DNA of 64,000 nucleotides from JAVJUV01 sp040220415 (lineage in GTDB: Bacteria; Pseudomonadota; Alphaproteobacteria; Rhodobacterales; Rhodobacteraceae), in contig JAVJUV010000119.1 in NCBI GenBank assembly GCA_040220415.1, positions 67,884 through 131,883 on the forward strand, given 5' to 3'. The notes beneath the pieces were generated by a model that saw only the letters and a list, made by a program, of their open reading frames with translations, had not been told where the DNA came from and did no database searches. Positions 16,496 through 24,442 of the stretch are shown here, in pieces (positions within the stretch are counted from its first letter, which is position 1; every line of letters starts with the position of its first letter). The position numbers and the translations under genes were made by a program.

Positions 16496-17775
16496 CGCTG
16501 GGCTGGATCTCGATCTTTCGGCTTGGACTTGTTCAGATGGGCCTCGGCGCGATCGTCGTTCTGACAACCTCGACGTTGAACAGGCTGATGGTCGTTGAGC
16601 TGGCCTTGCCCGCCGTTCTGCCCGGGATGTTGGTCGCTTTGCACTACGGCATCCAGATTACCCGCCCCAATTGGGGATTCCTGTCCGATCAGGGCGGTCA
16701 CAGAACGCGGTGGATCATTGGCGGCATGGTTCTGCTTGCGGCGGGTGCAATGTTGGCATCCGCGGCCATTCCACTCTTCGAGAACGGGTTCTGGTGGGGG
16801 CTGATCCCCAGCATCCTGGCATATGCGCTGATCGGTCTTGGGGCGGGTGCGTCGGGCACATCTCTGCTGGCATTGCTTGCGACATCGACCGCACCGCACC
16901 GCCGCCCGGCAGCTGCCACGATCACCTGGCTGATGATGATCTTCGGTATCGCGGTCACCGCGGCCTCGGTCGGCGCTTTTCTCGATCCGTACTCGCATGC
17001 ACTCCTTCTCAGAATTGTGGCCATCGTCACCCTTGGCGCGATCCTCATGTCCGTCTTGGCAGTCTGGGGCATCGAACACGGGGTCGAGGCCAGGCCCGAA
17101 ACGGTTCCGATGCCGTTTCGCGAAGGGCTGGCCGAGATCTGGGGCGAACCCAAGGCCAGGCAGTTCACGATCTTCGTTTTCCTGAGCATGAGCGCCTATT
17201 TCATGCAGGAACTGATCCTGGAACCATATGCCGGCCTTGTCTTCGCTTTCACGCCCGGTCAATCCACCTCCCTCTCGGGTGCTCAAAATGGCGGCGTCTT
17301 CGTCGGAATGCTTGTCGTCGGCATCGCTGCCACGGGATTTGGCCTTGGATCGCTGCGCAGTTGGGTGATTGCCGGCTGCCTGGGCTCGGCCAGCGCGCTT
17401 ACCATCATCTCGCTCATAGGTCAGTTGTCTCTCACCGGGCTGGTCCCCGCCGTGATGCTGCTGGGTTTGTTCAATGGCATGTTTGCGGTTGCCGCAATCG
17501 GCTCGATGATGGCGCTTGCCGGCGAAGGGCGCGAGGCGCGTGAAGGCACGCGCATGGGTCTTTGGGGCGCAGCCCAGGCAATCGCCGCCGGATTTGGCGG
17601 ATTGCTGGGCGCGGCGGCGGTGGACCTGTTGCGTCAAACGATGGCCACACCGCAGGCCTTCGCTTCGGTATTCATTGTCGAAGCGGCCCTGTTCGTAGCG
17701 GCTGCCTTCATGGCGTCGAGAATCATTTCCAACAATGCGTTCCAAGCCGGGCGCGCAATCATGCCGGGAGAATAG
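16492..17775 (+). CDS. PucC-family membrane transporter of the bchG-bchP operon
   Basis: This 427-residue protein is the second PucC/LhaA-family member of the cluster, in the place of orf428 of R. capsulatus. It shows about 12 membrane segments, STLNRLMVVELALPA near the start, and YFMQELILEPYAGLVFAFTPGQ in the middle, the family signature. Members are thought to move bacteriochlorophyll or help assemble antenna complexes; the role of this paralogue is not settled. The ATG overlaps the bchG stop and bchP starts 3 nt after its stop, so it is made together with the last pigment steps. Confidence 0.93.
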   Translation: MTLGWISIFRLGLVQMGLGAIVVLTTSTLNRLMVVELALPAVLPGMLVALHYGIQITRPNWGFLSDQGGHRTRWIIGGMVLLAAGAMLASAAIPLFENGFWWGLIPSILAYALIGLGAGASGTSLLALLATSTAPHRRPAAATITWLMMIFGIAVTAASVGAFLDPYSHALLLRIVAIVTLGAILMSVLAVWGIEHGVEARPETVPMPFREGLAEIWGEPKARQFTIFVFLSMSAYFMQELILEPYAGLVFAFTPGQSTSLSGAQNGGVFVGMLVVGIAATGFGLGSLRSWVIAGCLGSASALTIISLIGQLSLTGLVPAVMLLGLFNGMFAVAAIGSMMALAGEGREAREGTRMGLWGAAQAIAAGFGGLLGAAAVDLLRQTMATPQAFASVFIVEAALFVAAAFMASRIISNNAFQAGRAIMPGE

Positions 17776-17777
17776 AC

Positions 17778-18959
17778 ATGCGCTACGATGTTGTTGTCGT
17801 GGGAGGTGGGCCGGCCGGAACGATTGCGGCGGAAGACCTTGCAAAGGCCGGGCACAAGGTTGCCTTTCTTGATCGGGCAGGACGGATCAAACCCTGCGGC
17901 GGCGCAATCCCACCAAGGTTGATCGCCGATTTCGAGATCCCCGACAGCCAGATCGTGGCACGCATCAATACCGCACGCATGATTTCGCCAACCCAGCGCA
18001 GGGTCGATATTCCGATCGAGGGTGGGTTCGTCGGGATGGTCGACCGCGAGCATTTCGACGAGTTCCTGCGCAAAAGAGCCACCGAGGCGGGGGCGGATCG
18101 CTTCACCGGAACCTTTCTGCGGATCGAGCGCAGCGAATCCGGACCTTCCGTCGTGTATCGCGACAAGGCGACCCGCGAAGAGACGCGGCTTCAGACTCGG
18201 CTGATCATCGGCGCAGATGGCGCCCGGTCCGATGTCGCACGCGCCGAAGTGCCCGGTGGTGACAAGATTCCCTACGTGATCGCCTACCACGAGATCATCA
18301 AGGCGCCAGGCAAGGTCGGCAACTATGATCCGCTGAGATGCGACGTAATCTACGACGGCGCGATATCTCCGGACTTTTACGGCTGGGTCTTTCCGCATGG
18401 CGCCAGTGCAAGTGTCGGGATGGGAACAGGCGTTGACGGCGTCGATCTGAAGAAAGCTACATCCGATCTCCGTATCGCCAGCGGCCTTGCAGATTGCGAG
18501 ACGATCCGTCGCGAAGGTGCGCCAATTCCCCTTCAGCCTTTGGACCGTTGGGACAACGGTCGCGATGTGGTCCTGGCCGGCGATGCGGCGGGTGTCGTGG
18601 CGCCCTCGTCTGGTGAAGGCATCTACTACGCGATGGCCGGTGGCCGGGTCGCTGCGACCGCAGCCCAGGCGGCTTTGGCGTCAGGGCGGGCAAGGGACCT
18701 GCAATTGGCACGCAAACTATTCATGAAAGAACACAAGACAGTGTTCCGCGCTTTGCGCGCCATGCAGGATGCCTATTACAAGTCCGACGAACGAAGGGAG
18801 CGGTTCGTCTCGTTGTGTCATGATGTAGACGTGCAAAGACTCACCTTCGAGGCTTATATGAACAAGAAGCTGGTCAAGAAGCGCCCTTTGGCGCACCTCA
18901 AGATCGGCATCAAGAATATCGCGCACCTGGCAAGGCTGGTTCCGGAGACCTATGCATGA
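17778..18959 (+). CDS. bchP: Geranylgeranyl bacteriochlorophyll reductase BchP
   Basis: BchP reduces the geranylgeranyl tail of bacteriochlorophyll to phytyl. The 393-residue flavoprotein starts with the FAD-binding MRYDVVVVGGGPAGTIAAED fold and has the family features KPCGGAIPPRL (about residues 37-47) and the second nucleotide-site region VLAGDAAGVVAPSSGEGIYY. The ATG at 17778 is preceded by GGGAGAA. The stop overlaps idi (ATGA). Length and position match known bchG-orf428-bchP operons. Confidence 0.97.
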   Translation: MRYDVVVVGGGPAGTIAAEDLAKAGHKVAFLDRAGRIKPCGGAIPPRLIADFEIPDSQIVARINTARMISPTQRRVDIPIEGGFVGMVDREHFDEFLRKRATEAGADRFTGTFLRIERSESGPSVVYRDKATREETRLQTRLIIGADGARSDVARAEVPGGDKIPYVIAYHEIIKAPGKVGNYDPLRCDVIYDGAISPDFYGWVFPHGASASVGMGTGVDGVDLKKATSDLRIASGLADCETIRREGAPIPLQPLDRWDNGRDVVLAGDAAGVVAPSSGEGIYYAMAGGRVAATAAQAALASGRARDLQLARKLFMKEHKTVFRALRAMQDAYYKSDERRERFVSLCHDVDVQRLTFEAYMNKKLVKKRPLAHLKIGIKNIAHLARLVPETYA

Positions 18960-19486
18960 CTGACATGATCCCCGTCTGGATCGATGGCGTCCTGACGCCG
19001 GTCGAGAAACTGGAGGCCCACAGGAAGGGTCTGCGGCACAAGGCGGTGAGCGTCTTCGTCATGGATGGGTCGAAGACCCTTATCCAGAAAAGGGCAGCGT
19101 CGAAGTATCACTCACCCGGTCTTTGGGCGAACACATGCTGCACGCATCCGCTCTGGGGAGAGGATTCGGCGACTTGCGCCATGAGACGCCTGAAAGAAGA
19201 GCTGGGAATTTCCGGGCTCTCTGTCACACAGCGCGACACGGTCGAGTATCGCGCCGAAGTGGGTGCCGGTCTGATCGAACACGAGTTGGTCGATATCTTC
19301 GTTGCCGACAAGACGCCGGACATGAGTATCACGCCGAGCCCGGCCGAAGTAGAAGCGCTCGAGTGGGTGGACATTTATGAACTCGCCGCACTTACGCAGC
19401 GAAGACCGGATCGGTACTCGGCGTGGCTCAAAATCTATCTTGCCGAACACATGGACCGCATTTTTGCGGGTCTCGCGAGAGCGTAG
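18956..19486 (+). CDS. idi: Isopentenyl-diphosphate delta-isomerase, type 1
   Basis: This enzyme interconverts isopentenyl and dimethylallyl diphosphate, feeding geranylgeranyl diphosphate for carotenoids and the bacteriochlorophyll tail. The 176 residues include the catalytic cysteine motif NTCCTHP (Cys62), the Nudix-like GEDSATCAMRRLKEELGI, and the catalytic glutamate region EHELVDIF. The start overlaps the bchP stop. It ends the bchG operon and faces dxs convergently with a 72-nt gap. Type 1 rather than the flavin type 2 is certain from the motifs. Confidence 0.97.
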   Translation: MTDMIPVWIDGVLTPVEKLEAHRKGLRHKAVSVFVMDGSKTLIQKRAASKYHSPGLWANTCCTHPLWGEDSATCAMRRLKEELGISGLSVTQRDTVEYRAEVGAGLIEHELVDIFVADKTPDMSITPSPAEVEALEWVDIYELAALTQRRPDRYSAWLKIYLAEHMDRIFAGLARA

Positions 19487-19558
19487 GACGCTCACCTGAA
19501 CCAGTCCGGCGAGTTTGCCTTTCGTCAGGCATCCTCAAGAAGTTCACATCCGGCCCGC

Positions 19559-21472
19559 TCAGGCACGTATCTGCACGAAATCGCCCTGAATCGCACCCAT
19601 GGCTTCCAGCGACGTCGCGACAATATCTTTAGCCGTCAGACCGGCATCGGCATACATGTCCGCCGGCGACGCCTGATCGATAAAGCGGTCGGGAAGCGTC
19701 ATCGTCCGAATGCGCAGGCCTCGATCCAGGGCTCCCCTGCTGGCGAGATGGTGCAGGACATGCGCGCCAAATCCACCACGGGCCCCCTGCTCGACCGTGA
19801 TCAGCGCGGCGTGATTCCTGGCAAGTTGTTCGATCAGCTTCGTGTCCAGCGGCTTGGCGAAACGGGCGTCGGCAACCGTGACGGAGATGCCCCGTGTCCG
19901 AAGCTCTTCCGCGGCAGCACGACATTCGGACAAATGCGCGCCGAAGGAAAGTAGCGCGACGGTCTCGCCCTCCTCCACGATACGGCCTTTCCCGATTTCC
20001 AGCGTTTCGCGGCCCTCGGGCATTTCGACTCCAACCCCCTCGCCCCGGGGATAACGGAACGCAATCGGACCCTCGTCATAATCCGTGGCAGTGCAAACCA
20101 TGCGGACGAGTTCGGCCTCGTCCGCGGCCGCCATGACGACGAAATTCGGCAAGTTGGCCAGATAGGCGACATCGAAGGCGCCGGCATGGGTGGCGCCATC
20201 GGCACCGACCAGTCCTGCACGATCGATTGCGAAACGCACCGGCAGCTTCTGAAGCGCCACATCGTGCACGACCTGATCGTATCCCCTCTGAAGAAATGTC
20301 GAGTAGATCGCGCAGAATGGCTTCAGCCCGCCGGCGGCCATACCGGCGGCGAACGTGACACCGTGCTGCTCGGCAATGCCCACGTCGAAAACCCGCGCGG
20401 GAAACCGGTCGGCCATGATGTTCAGACCGGTCCCGGATGGCATCGCAGCCGTGACCGCAACAACCGAACAGTCGCGTGCCGCCTCTTGAGTCAGCGTCTG
20501 GCCGAATACTTTGGTGTAAGCGGGCGCATTGCTCGTGCCCTTTTTCTGCTCGCCGCTGACGACATCGAACTTCGCGACACCATGATACTTGTCGGCAGAG
20601 TTCTCGGCCGGGGCGTAGCCCTTGCCCTTCACCGTGCAGCAATGGATCAGGATCGGCCCATCGGCGCGGGTGCGCGTTGCGCGAAGGACAGACAGCAGTT
20701 GCGACATGTCGTGGCCGTCGATCGGGCCGATATAGGTAAAGCCCAACTCTTCGAACAGCGTCCCCTGACCTCCGGGCAGACCGGTGACAAGTTGGCGTGC
20801 GCGTCTTGCTCCATCGCGGAACGGACCCGGCAGGGCGGCCTCGAACCCTTCGGCCATCTTGTGCAGCGGAGTATTGGCGTAAAGTCCGGACAGATATGCC
20901 GACATCGCGCCGACAGGCGGCGCAATGGACATCTCGTTGTCATTCAGGATCACGAAAAGCCTCCGTTTCTCGTGTCCCGCATTGTTCAACGCTTCATAGG
21001 CCATCCCCGCGCTGACCGCGCCATCGCCGATGACGGCGATGGCATCGCCTGTCGACTGGCCCATGTCGCGCGCTGTCGCAAACCCAAGCGCTGCCGAAAT
21101 GGACGTAGACGAGTGAGCAGCGCCAAATGGGTCGAACTCGCTTTCGGAACGCTTCGTGAAACCCGAAAGCCCGCCTTTCTGGCGCAACGTCCGGATACGA
21201 TCACGGCGGCCGGTCAGAACCTTGTGCGGATAGCACTGGTGGCCAACGTCCCAGACCAGCTTGTCATGAGGCGTGTTGAACACGGCATGAATGGCGACGG
21301 CCAACTCCACCACTCCCAGGGATGAACCCAAGTGTCCGCCCGTCTCGGAAACCGCGGAAATGACTTCCGCACGAACTTCGACGGCCAGCTTTTCCAGGTC
21401 GGTGTCGGACAGGGCCTTGAGGTCGGCTGGTCCGGCAACGCGATCGAGAAGAGGTGTGTTCGGGCGGCTCAT
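19559..21472 (-). CDS. dxs: 1-deoxy-D-xylulose-5-phosphate synthase
   Basis: Dxs condenses pyruvate and glyceraldehyde 3-phosphate, the first step of the non-mevalonate isoprenoid pathway, using thiamine diphosphate. The 637 residues have the expected landmarks: ETGGHLGSSLGVVEL with the catalytic histidine near residue 47, the thiamine motif GDGAVSAGMAYEALNNAG, and the transketolase central domain with DRAGLVGADGATHAG. It lies downstream of pufX but after a strong terminator, so it probably also has its own promoter in 21473-21497 or upstream. It supplies precursors for the cluster's crt and bch products. Confidence 0.97.
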   Translation of the reverse strand: MSRPNTPLLDRVAGPADLKALSDTDLEKLAVEVRAEVISAVSETGGHLGSSLGVVELAVAIHAVFNTPHDKLVWDVGHQCYPHKVLTGRRDRIRTLRQKGGLSGFTKRSESEFDPFGAAHSSTSISAALGFATARDMGQSTGDAIAVIGDGAVSAGMAYEALNNAGHEKRRLFVILNDNEMSIAPPVGAMSAYLSGLYANTPLHKMAEGFEAALPGPFRDGARRARQLVTGLPGGQGTLFEELGFTYIGPIDGHDMSQLLSVLRATRTRADGPILIHCCTVKGKGYAPAENSADKYHGVAKFDVVSGEQKKGTSNAPAYTKVFGQTLTQEAARDCSVVAVTAAMPSGTGLNIMADRFPARVFDVGIAEQHGVTFAAGMAAGGLKPFCAIYSTFLQRGYDQVVHDVALQKLPVRFAIDRAGLVGADGATHAGAFDVAYLANLPNFVVMAAADEAELVRMVCTATDYDEGPIAFRYPRGEGVGVEMPEGRETLEIGKGRIVEEGETVALLSFGAHLSECRAAAEELRTRGISVTVADARFAKPLDTKLIEQLARNHAALITVEQGARGGFGAHVLHHLASRGALDRGLRIRTMTLPDRFIDQASPADMYADAGLTAKDIVATSLEAMGAIQGDFVQIRA

Positions 21473-21497
21473 GGCGTAACCTCGCAGTTCATGCTAT

Positions 21498-21535
21498 AAA
21501 AAAGGCGTCGCGAGGGTGTTGGCCCAGGCGACGCC
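21498..21535 (-). terminator. Rho-independent terminator after pufX
   Basis: On the minus strand GGCGTCGC (21535-21528) pairs perfectly with GCGACGCC (21511-21504), followed at once by six T residues (21503-21498). The 8-bp GC stem and T run form a textbook terminator. It ends 25 nt before the dxs ATG and probably marks the 3' end of the puf messenger. Confidence 0.88.
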
Positions 21536-21536
21536 A

Positions 21537-21641
21537 GTTCCCTGTAGCCAACAGGAAGGGAACCGGGGTGTGGAGGCCCCGAATATCGGGCGCGGCTAAA
21601 CACCCGAAGTCGTGGAGAAGGCGGCGCAGATGCACCGCCTT
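21537..21641 (-). other. Series of hairpins in the puf 3' untranslated region
   Basis: Between the pufX stop and the terminator there are three inverted repeats: AAGGCGG/CCGCCTT (21618-21624 with 21635-21641), CGGGG/CCCCG (21564-21568 with 21577-21581) and GTTCCC/GGGAAC (21537-21542 with 21558-21563). Such stacked 3' hairpins can protect messengers from exonucleases. No ORF of note is present. Function is inferred. Confidence 0.55.
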
Positions 21642-21644
21642 TTC

Positions 21645-21863
21645 CTATGTCAGCGCCGTTGTGATTGCCGCCCCGGTCTCCAGCGCCGCGAACGGATCTT
21701 CGGGCAGGAGGTTCGAGATGGCAATCAGGGCGAAGATGAACAGGACCACTCCGAAGAAGACGAGCATGGCATAGATCGCCCCCATCGCCATCTGAGAGAA
21801 AATCCACATCCGAAGCGACGGCTTGCTGTCGTCCAGATACCAGTGAGGATCTTTGTCAGCCAT
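21645..21863 (-). CDS. pufX: Reaction centre-LH1 core protein PufX
   Basis: PufX opens the LH1 ring and helps ubiquinone reach the cytochrome bc1 complex. This 72-residue protein starts MADK, has one transmembrane helix (about residues 28-49) with a small-residue and aromatic start, and ends with the region AALETGAAITTAL. That part resembles the C-terminal ALETGIEL of R. sphaeroides PufX. It is about ten residues shorter than that protein. It follows pufM by 6 nt, where other lineages have pufC. Sequence similarity is modest, so the call rests on place, size, topology and the ALETG match. Confidence 0.87.
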   Translation of the reverse strand: MADKDPHWYLDDSKPSLRMWIFSQMAMGAIYAMLVFFGVVLFIFALIAISNLLPEDPFAALETGAAITTALT

Positions 21864-21869
21864 ATCGCT

Positions 21870-22850
21870 TTACTCCTGTGGCGGTAGGTACGGTGTGAAG
21901 TCTTCGCTGGTCAGCGCCGGCACATAGTTTGCCTCGGCGCCATAGCCATGCTCCTGTGCCCAGACGAACCAGTTGTCGACAACCGTGCCTGTCAGCAGGA
22001 TGCCGATGCCGCCCGTCAGGGTGCAGAGAACGGCGAACCACCAGGCCCAACGGTGAATGCCTTCCATTGTGGCGTTGAACCCCATGGTCCAGCGCCAGAA
22101 CAGACCGGCCCGCTCGGATGCCGTGCCGCGGTCATAAATCTGCTCCAGTTCGCGGTCGCCGCCCAGACGCGAGACCGCGAGGATGGTCGCCCCGTGCATC
22201 GCGAACAGCAGGGTCGAACCATAGAGGAACACGATCGAGAGAGCGTGGAACGGGTTGTAGAACAGATTCCCGTAGGTCAGCGAAAACAGGTTCGTCCAGT
22301 CCAGATGCGGGAAAATGCCGTAGGGCACCGCCTCGGACCAGGATCCCATGAGAATCGGGCGGATGAGGCCCAGCACGAGGAACAGCCAGATCGCCGAGGC
22401 GAAAGCCCAGCAAACATGCTTGCCCATCCCCAACTGGTCAGCCAGGACATAGGACCTGATCCACCAGCTGATGACACTTATAAGCAGGAAGAACGACGAA
22501 ATCAGCCACAGGCCGCCTTCCCAGAGCGGCGCAAAGCCAAGTCCGTATTCCGGCGCGGGCGGCTCAAGCGCCATGTAGAACAGGTCGCGGAAAAAGACCC
22601 CGGGGCTGAAGCCGGCCTGAACCCAGAAGCTGATGCCGACCATGAAGAACCACAGACTGCCCGACAGCAGGGACAGGACGCCCCAAGGTCCGAGATAGAC
22701 AGGACCCAACTGCGCATTGCCCAACCAGCCCAAAAGCGGACTGAAGCTCGTGCCATTGGTGCGGTCGCCCAGGTCCACGTCCTCGACCATGCCCATTTCG
22801 GCCGGGCCCTGGACCTGAACCTGACTGAAGATATTGAAGTACTCAGCCAT
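21870..22850 (-). CDS. pufM: Photosynthetic reaction centre M subunit
   Basis: The M subunit carries one half of the special-pair bacteriochlorophylls, QA and ligands of the non-heme iron. The 326-residue chain has five transmembrane helices and familiar sequence such as FSPLLGWLGNAQLGPVYLG near the start, YGNLFYNPFHALSIVFLYG with the special-pair histidine, and TMGFNATMEGIHRWAWW with an iron ligand. Its ATG overlaps pufL by 8 nt. The stop is 6 nt before pufX. There is no C-terminal extension or cytochrome gene. Confidence 0.99.
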   Translation of the reverse strand: MAEYFNIFSQVQVQGPAEMGMVEDVDLGDRTNGTSFSPLLGWLGNAQLGPVYLGPWGVLSLLSGSLWFFMVGISFWVQAGFSPGVFFRDLFYMALEPPAPEYGLGFAPLWEGGLWLISSFFLLISVISWWIRSYVLADQLGMGKHVCWAFASAIWLFLVLGLIRPILMGSWSEAVPYGIFPHLDWTNLFSLTYGNLFYNPFHALSIVFLYGSTLLFAMHGATILAVSRLGGDRELEQIYDRGTASERAGLFWRWTMGFNATMEGIHRWAWWFAVLCTLTGGIGILLTGTVVDNWFVWAQEHGYGAEANYVPALTSEDFTPYLPPQE

Positions 22851-23691
22851 TGACGCCTCCCGGAAGATCAGCCCACCAGGGCAGTTGAATGTACCAATCC
22901 CACCACACGATCCACTGGTCGAACCAGATCGTGCCCGAGATCACGATGCAGACCGCGCTCCAGAAACCCGCGTTCAGGGCCAGAAGCAAACCCAGCCGGT
23001 GAATCCCGAGGGGTCCGATCGAGTAGCCGATGAAGTCGCGGAAGAACGTGTCTTCGTGCTCGGGCAAACGGGCCGAATGGCCCTTGGCCGGGTTCGCCGC
23101 TGACAGGATCAGCGATCCGTGCAGGGCCAGCGCGAGTGTTGTCGTGAAGAACAACGATACAGCCAGCATGTGTGCCGGGTTGTAGTGGAAGTTCCCGTAA
23201 AGGTAGCCCGTGTAGCTTACCCAATCGAGATGGGACCAGATACCGTAGGGGAATGCGTGTCCCCACGCGCCCATGAGAACGGGACGGATCACGACAAGTG
23301 TCGTATAGGCGAAGATTGCGACGCCGAAAGCGATCGGAATGTGAAATCCGATCCCCAGCTTGCGGCAAATCTCGACTTCGCGCAGCGCCCAGCTGATGAA
23401 GGCTCCGTGCGCACAGATCGTGATGATCTGCCAAAGGCCGCCTTCGGCCAGCGGTGCGGCGCCAAGCCCGTAGCTGATAGGCGGCGGGTTGACCGAAATC
23501 AGCCAGGGATTCCACGTGCCCTGAAGAGCCGCGGAATAGAAAACCAGGATGGTGCCCAATGCGGCGAAGAAAACCGTCGTGACACCGAAAAAGCCAACGA
23601 AGAAAGGTCCGACCCAGAAATCGAACATCTCGCCGCCGACAAGCGTGCCGCCGGGCACGCGATACTTCCGTTCGAAACTGAGCAAAGCCAT
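22843..23691 (-). CDS. pufL: Photosynthetic reaction centre L subunit
   Basis: The L subunit is the partner of PufM in the membrane-embedded reaction centre and carries the QB site. At 282 residues it has the normal length, starting MALLSFERKYRVPGGTLVGG. Family sequence includes YGNFHYNPAHMLAVSLFFTT, with the special-pair histidine, and the QB-site part DFIGYSIGPLGIHRLG. It is separated from pufA by a strong hairpin (23717-23743), a common arrangement that lets the pufBA part of the messenger outlive the pufLM part. Confidence 0.99.
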   Translation of the reverse strand: MALLSFERKYRVPGGTLVGGEMFDFWVGPFFVGFFGVTTVFFAALGTILVFYSAALQGTWNPWLISVNPPPISYGLGAAPLAEGGLWQIITICAHGAFISWALREVEICRKLGIGFHIPIAFGVAIFAYTTLVVIRPVLMGAWGHAFPYGIWSHLDWVSYTGYLYGNFHYNPAHMLAVSLFFTTTLALALHGSLILSAANPAKGHSARLPEHEDTFFRDFIGYSIGPLGIHRLGLLLALNAGFWSAVCIVISGTIWFDQWIVWWDWYIQLPWWADLPGGVNG

Positions 23692-23716
23692 TTTGCTTCT
23701 CCGTATTCTCTGGATT

Positions 23717-23743
23717 GTCGCGGGCGACCGCGCCGCCCGCGAC
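23717..23743 (-). other. Strong intercistronic hairpin between pufA and pufL
   Basis: GTCGCGGGCG (23717-23726) pairs perfectly with CGCCCGCGAC (23734-23743) around a 7-nt loop. The stem is ten base pairs, nearly all GC, with no T run, so it is not a typical terminator. In Rhodobacter a hairpin at this place stabilises the pufBA segment and raises LH1 above reaction-centre levels. The same role is inferred here. Confidence 0.85.
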
Positions 23744-23759
23744 GTTTCTTAAACAACGA

Positions 23760-23927
23760 TCAGCCGTCAGAGGCTTCAGCCGCGAACGCGCGCTGAAACC
23801 AGTTGGTGTTCGGGTTGCTGAGCAGGACGAGGTGAATCATCGCTGCAAGCAGAAACAGGAAGACGCCCTGAGCCACGAAGACGCGACGGGGATCGAAGAT
23901 CAGCCAGATCTTGTAGAACTTTGACAT
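23760..23927 (-). CDS. pufA: Light-harvesting 1 (B870) alpha polypeptide
   Basis: PufA is the alpha chain of the LH1 antenna ring. It has 55 residues. The start is MSKFYKIWLIFDPRRVFVAQ, followed by one transmembrane helix with the bacteriochlorophyll-binding histidine in AAMIHLVLLS (His32) and a Trp at 43. It ends after EASDG. The ATG at 23927 is preceded by AGGAAGAGAAG. It lies between pufB and the hairpin before pufL. Confidence 0.97.
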   Translation of the reverse strand: MSKFYKIWLIFDPRRVFVAQGVFLFLLAAMIHLVLLSNPNTNWFQRAFAAEASDG

Positions 23928-23939
23928 CTCTTCTCTTCC

Positions 23940-24098
23940 TTAGTTCCAGTTGAACCAGGGCAGCCAAATGTACGTGAGGATGTGAGCCACCAGCGCAATG
24001 CCGACAAAGACCCACAGACCGCTCATGTACACAGAATGGAGCTCCTGCGCCTGATCGTCAGTGAGACCTGTAAAAGACAGGTCGGTTCTATCAGCCAT
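23940..24098 (-). CDS. pufB: Light-harvesting 1 (B870) beta polypeptide
   Basis: PufB is the beta chain of the LH1 antenna. The 52 residues begin MADRTDLSFTGLTDDQAQEL and have one transmembrane helix with the bacteriochlorophyll ligand histidine in ALVAHILTYIWLPWFNWN (His39) and the usual aromatic C-terminus. A second conserved histidine lies at 21. The ATG at 24098 follows CGGAGGATTTA, a strong ribosome-binding site. It is the first antenna gene after pufQ and a 113-nt GC-rich leader. Confidence 0.97.
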   Translation of the reverse strand: MADRTDLSFTGLTDDQAQELHSVYMSGLWVFVGIALVAHILTYIWLPWFNWN

Positions 24099-24211
24099 TA
24101 AATCCTCCGGATCTCAGACTGACGCCGCGTCCCCCGCGGCCGGGTTCCGTTGGGGTTCACCCCCTCGGGTATCTGCCTGCCTTTTGGCCGGCAAATCTTG
24201 CAGACCGCTGT

Positions 24212-24442
24212 TCAGGCGGCAAAAATCATGGGCGTGATGATCCGGGCCTGGCTCCAGGCGCGGGCCATCGGACCCTTCTGTTTCAACGAACCGGAGCGAA
24301 CCACGCTCAAAGCCCAGGTCAGCGTCGCCAGCGGCAACGTGGCGAGGAAGATGATCGCGAAATAAACCGCGAACTCGGTGGTCGGCTTCTTTGCCAGCCG
24401 CGCCTCTGCGGACATCGGCAGGTCGATGGTGTGGTCGCTCAT
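24212..24442 (-). CDS. pufQ: PufQ, regulator of bacteriochlorophyll supply to the puf complexes
   Basis: PufQ is a small membrane protein linked to bacteriochlorophyll formation and coproporphyrinogen handling in Rhodobacter. The 76 residues have a polar N-terminus, one transmembrane helix (about residues 24-45, EFAVYFAIIFLATLPLATLTW) and a basic tail GPMARAWSQARIITPMIFA. The ATG overlaps the bchZ stop (ATGA), tying puf translation to the bch operon. The 113 nt between it and pufB have no coding potential. They have several short GC-rich inverted repeats. Confidence 0.93.
   Translation of the reverse strand: MSDHTIDLPMSAEARLAKKPTTEFAVYFAIIFLATLPLATLTWALSVVRSGSLKQKGPMARAWSQARIITPMIFAA

Noticed and set aside
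23692..24442. FnrL-type (TTGAT-N4-ATCAA) site near puf
   Set aside because: No match was found by eye in the puf leader or the other promoter regions examined.
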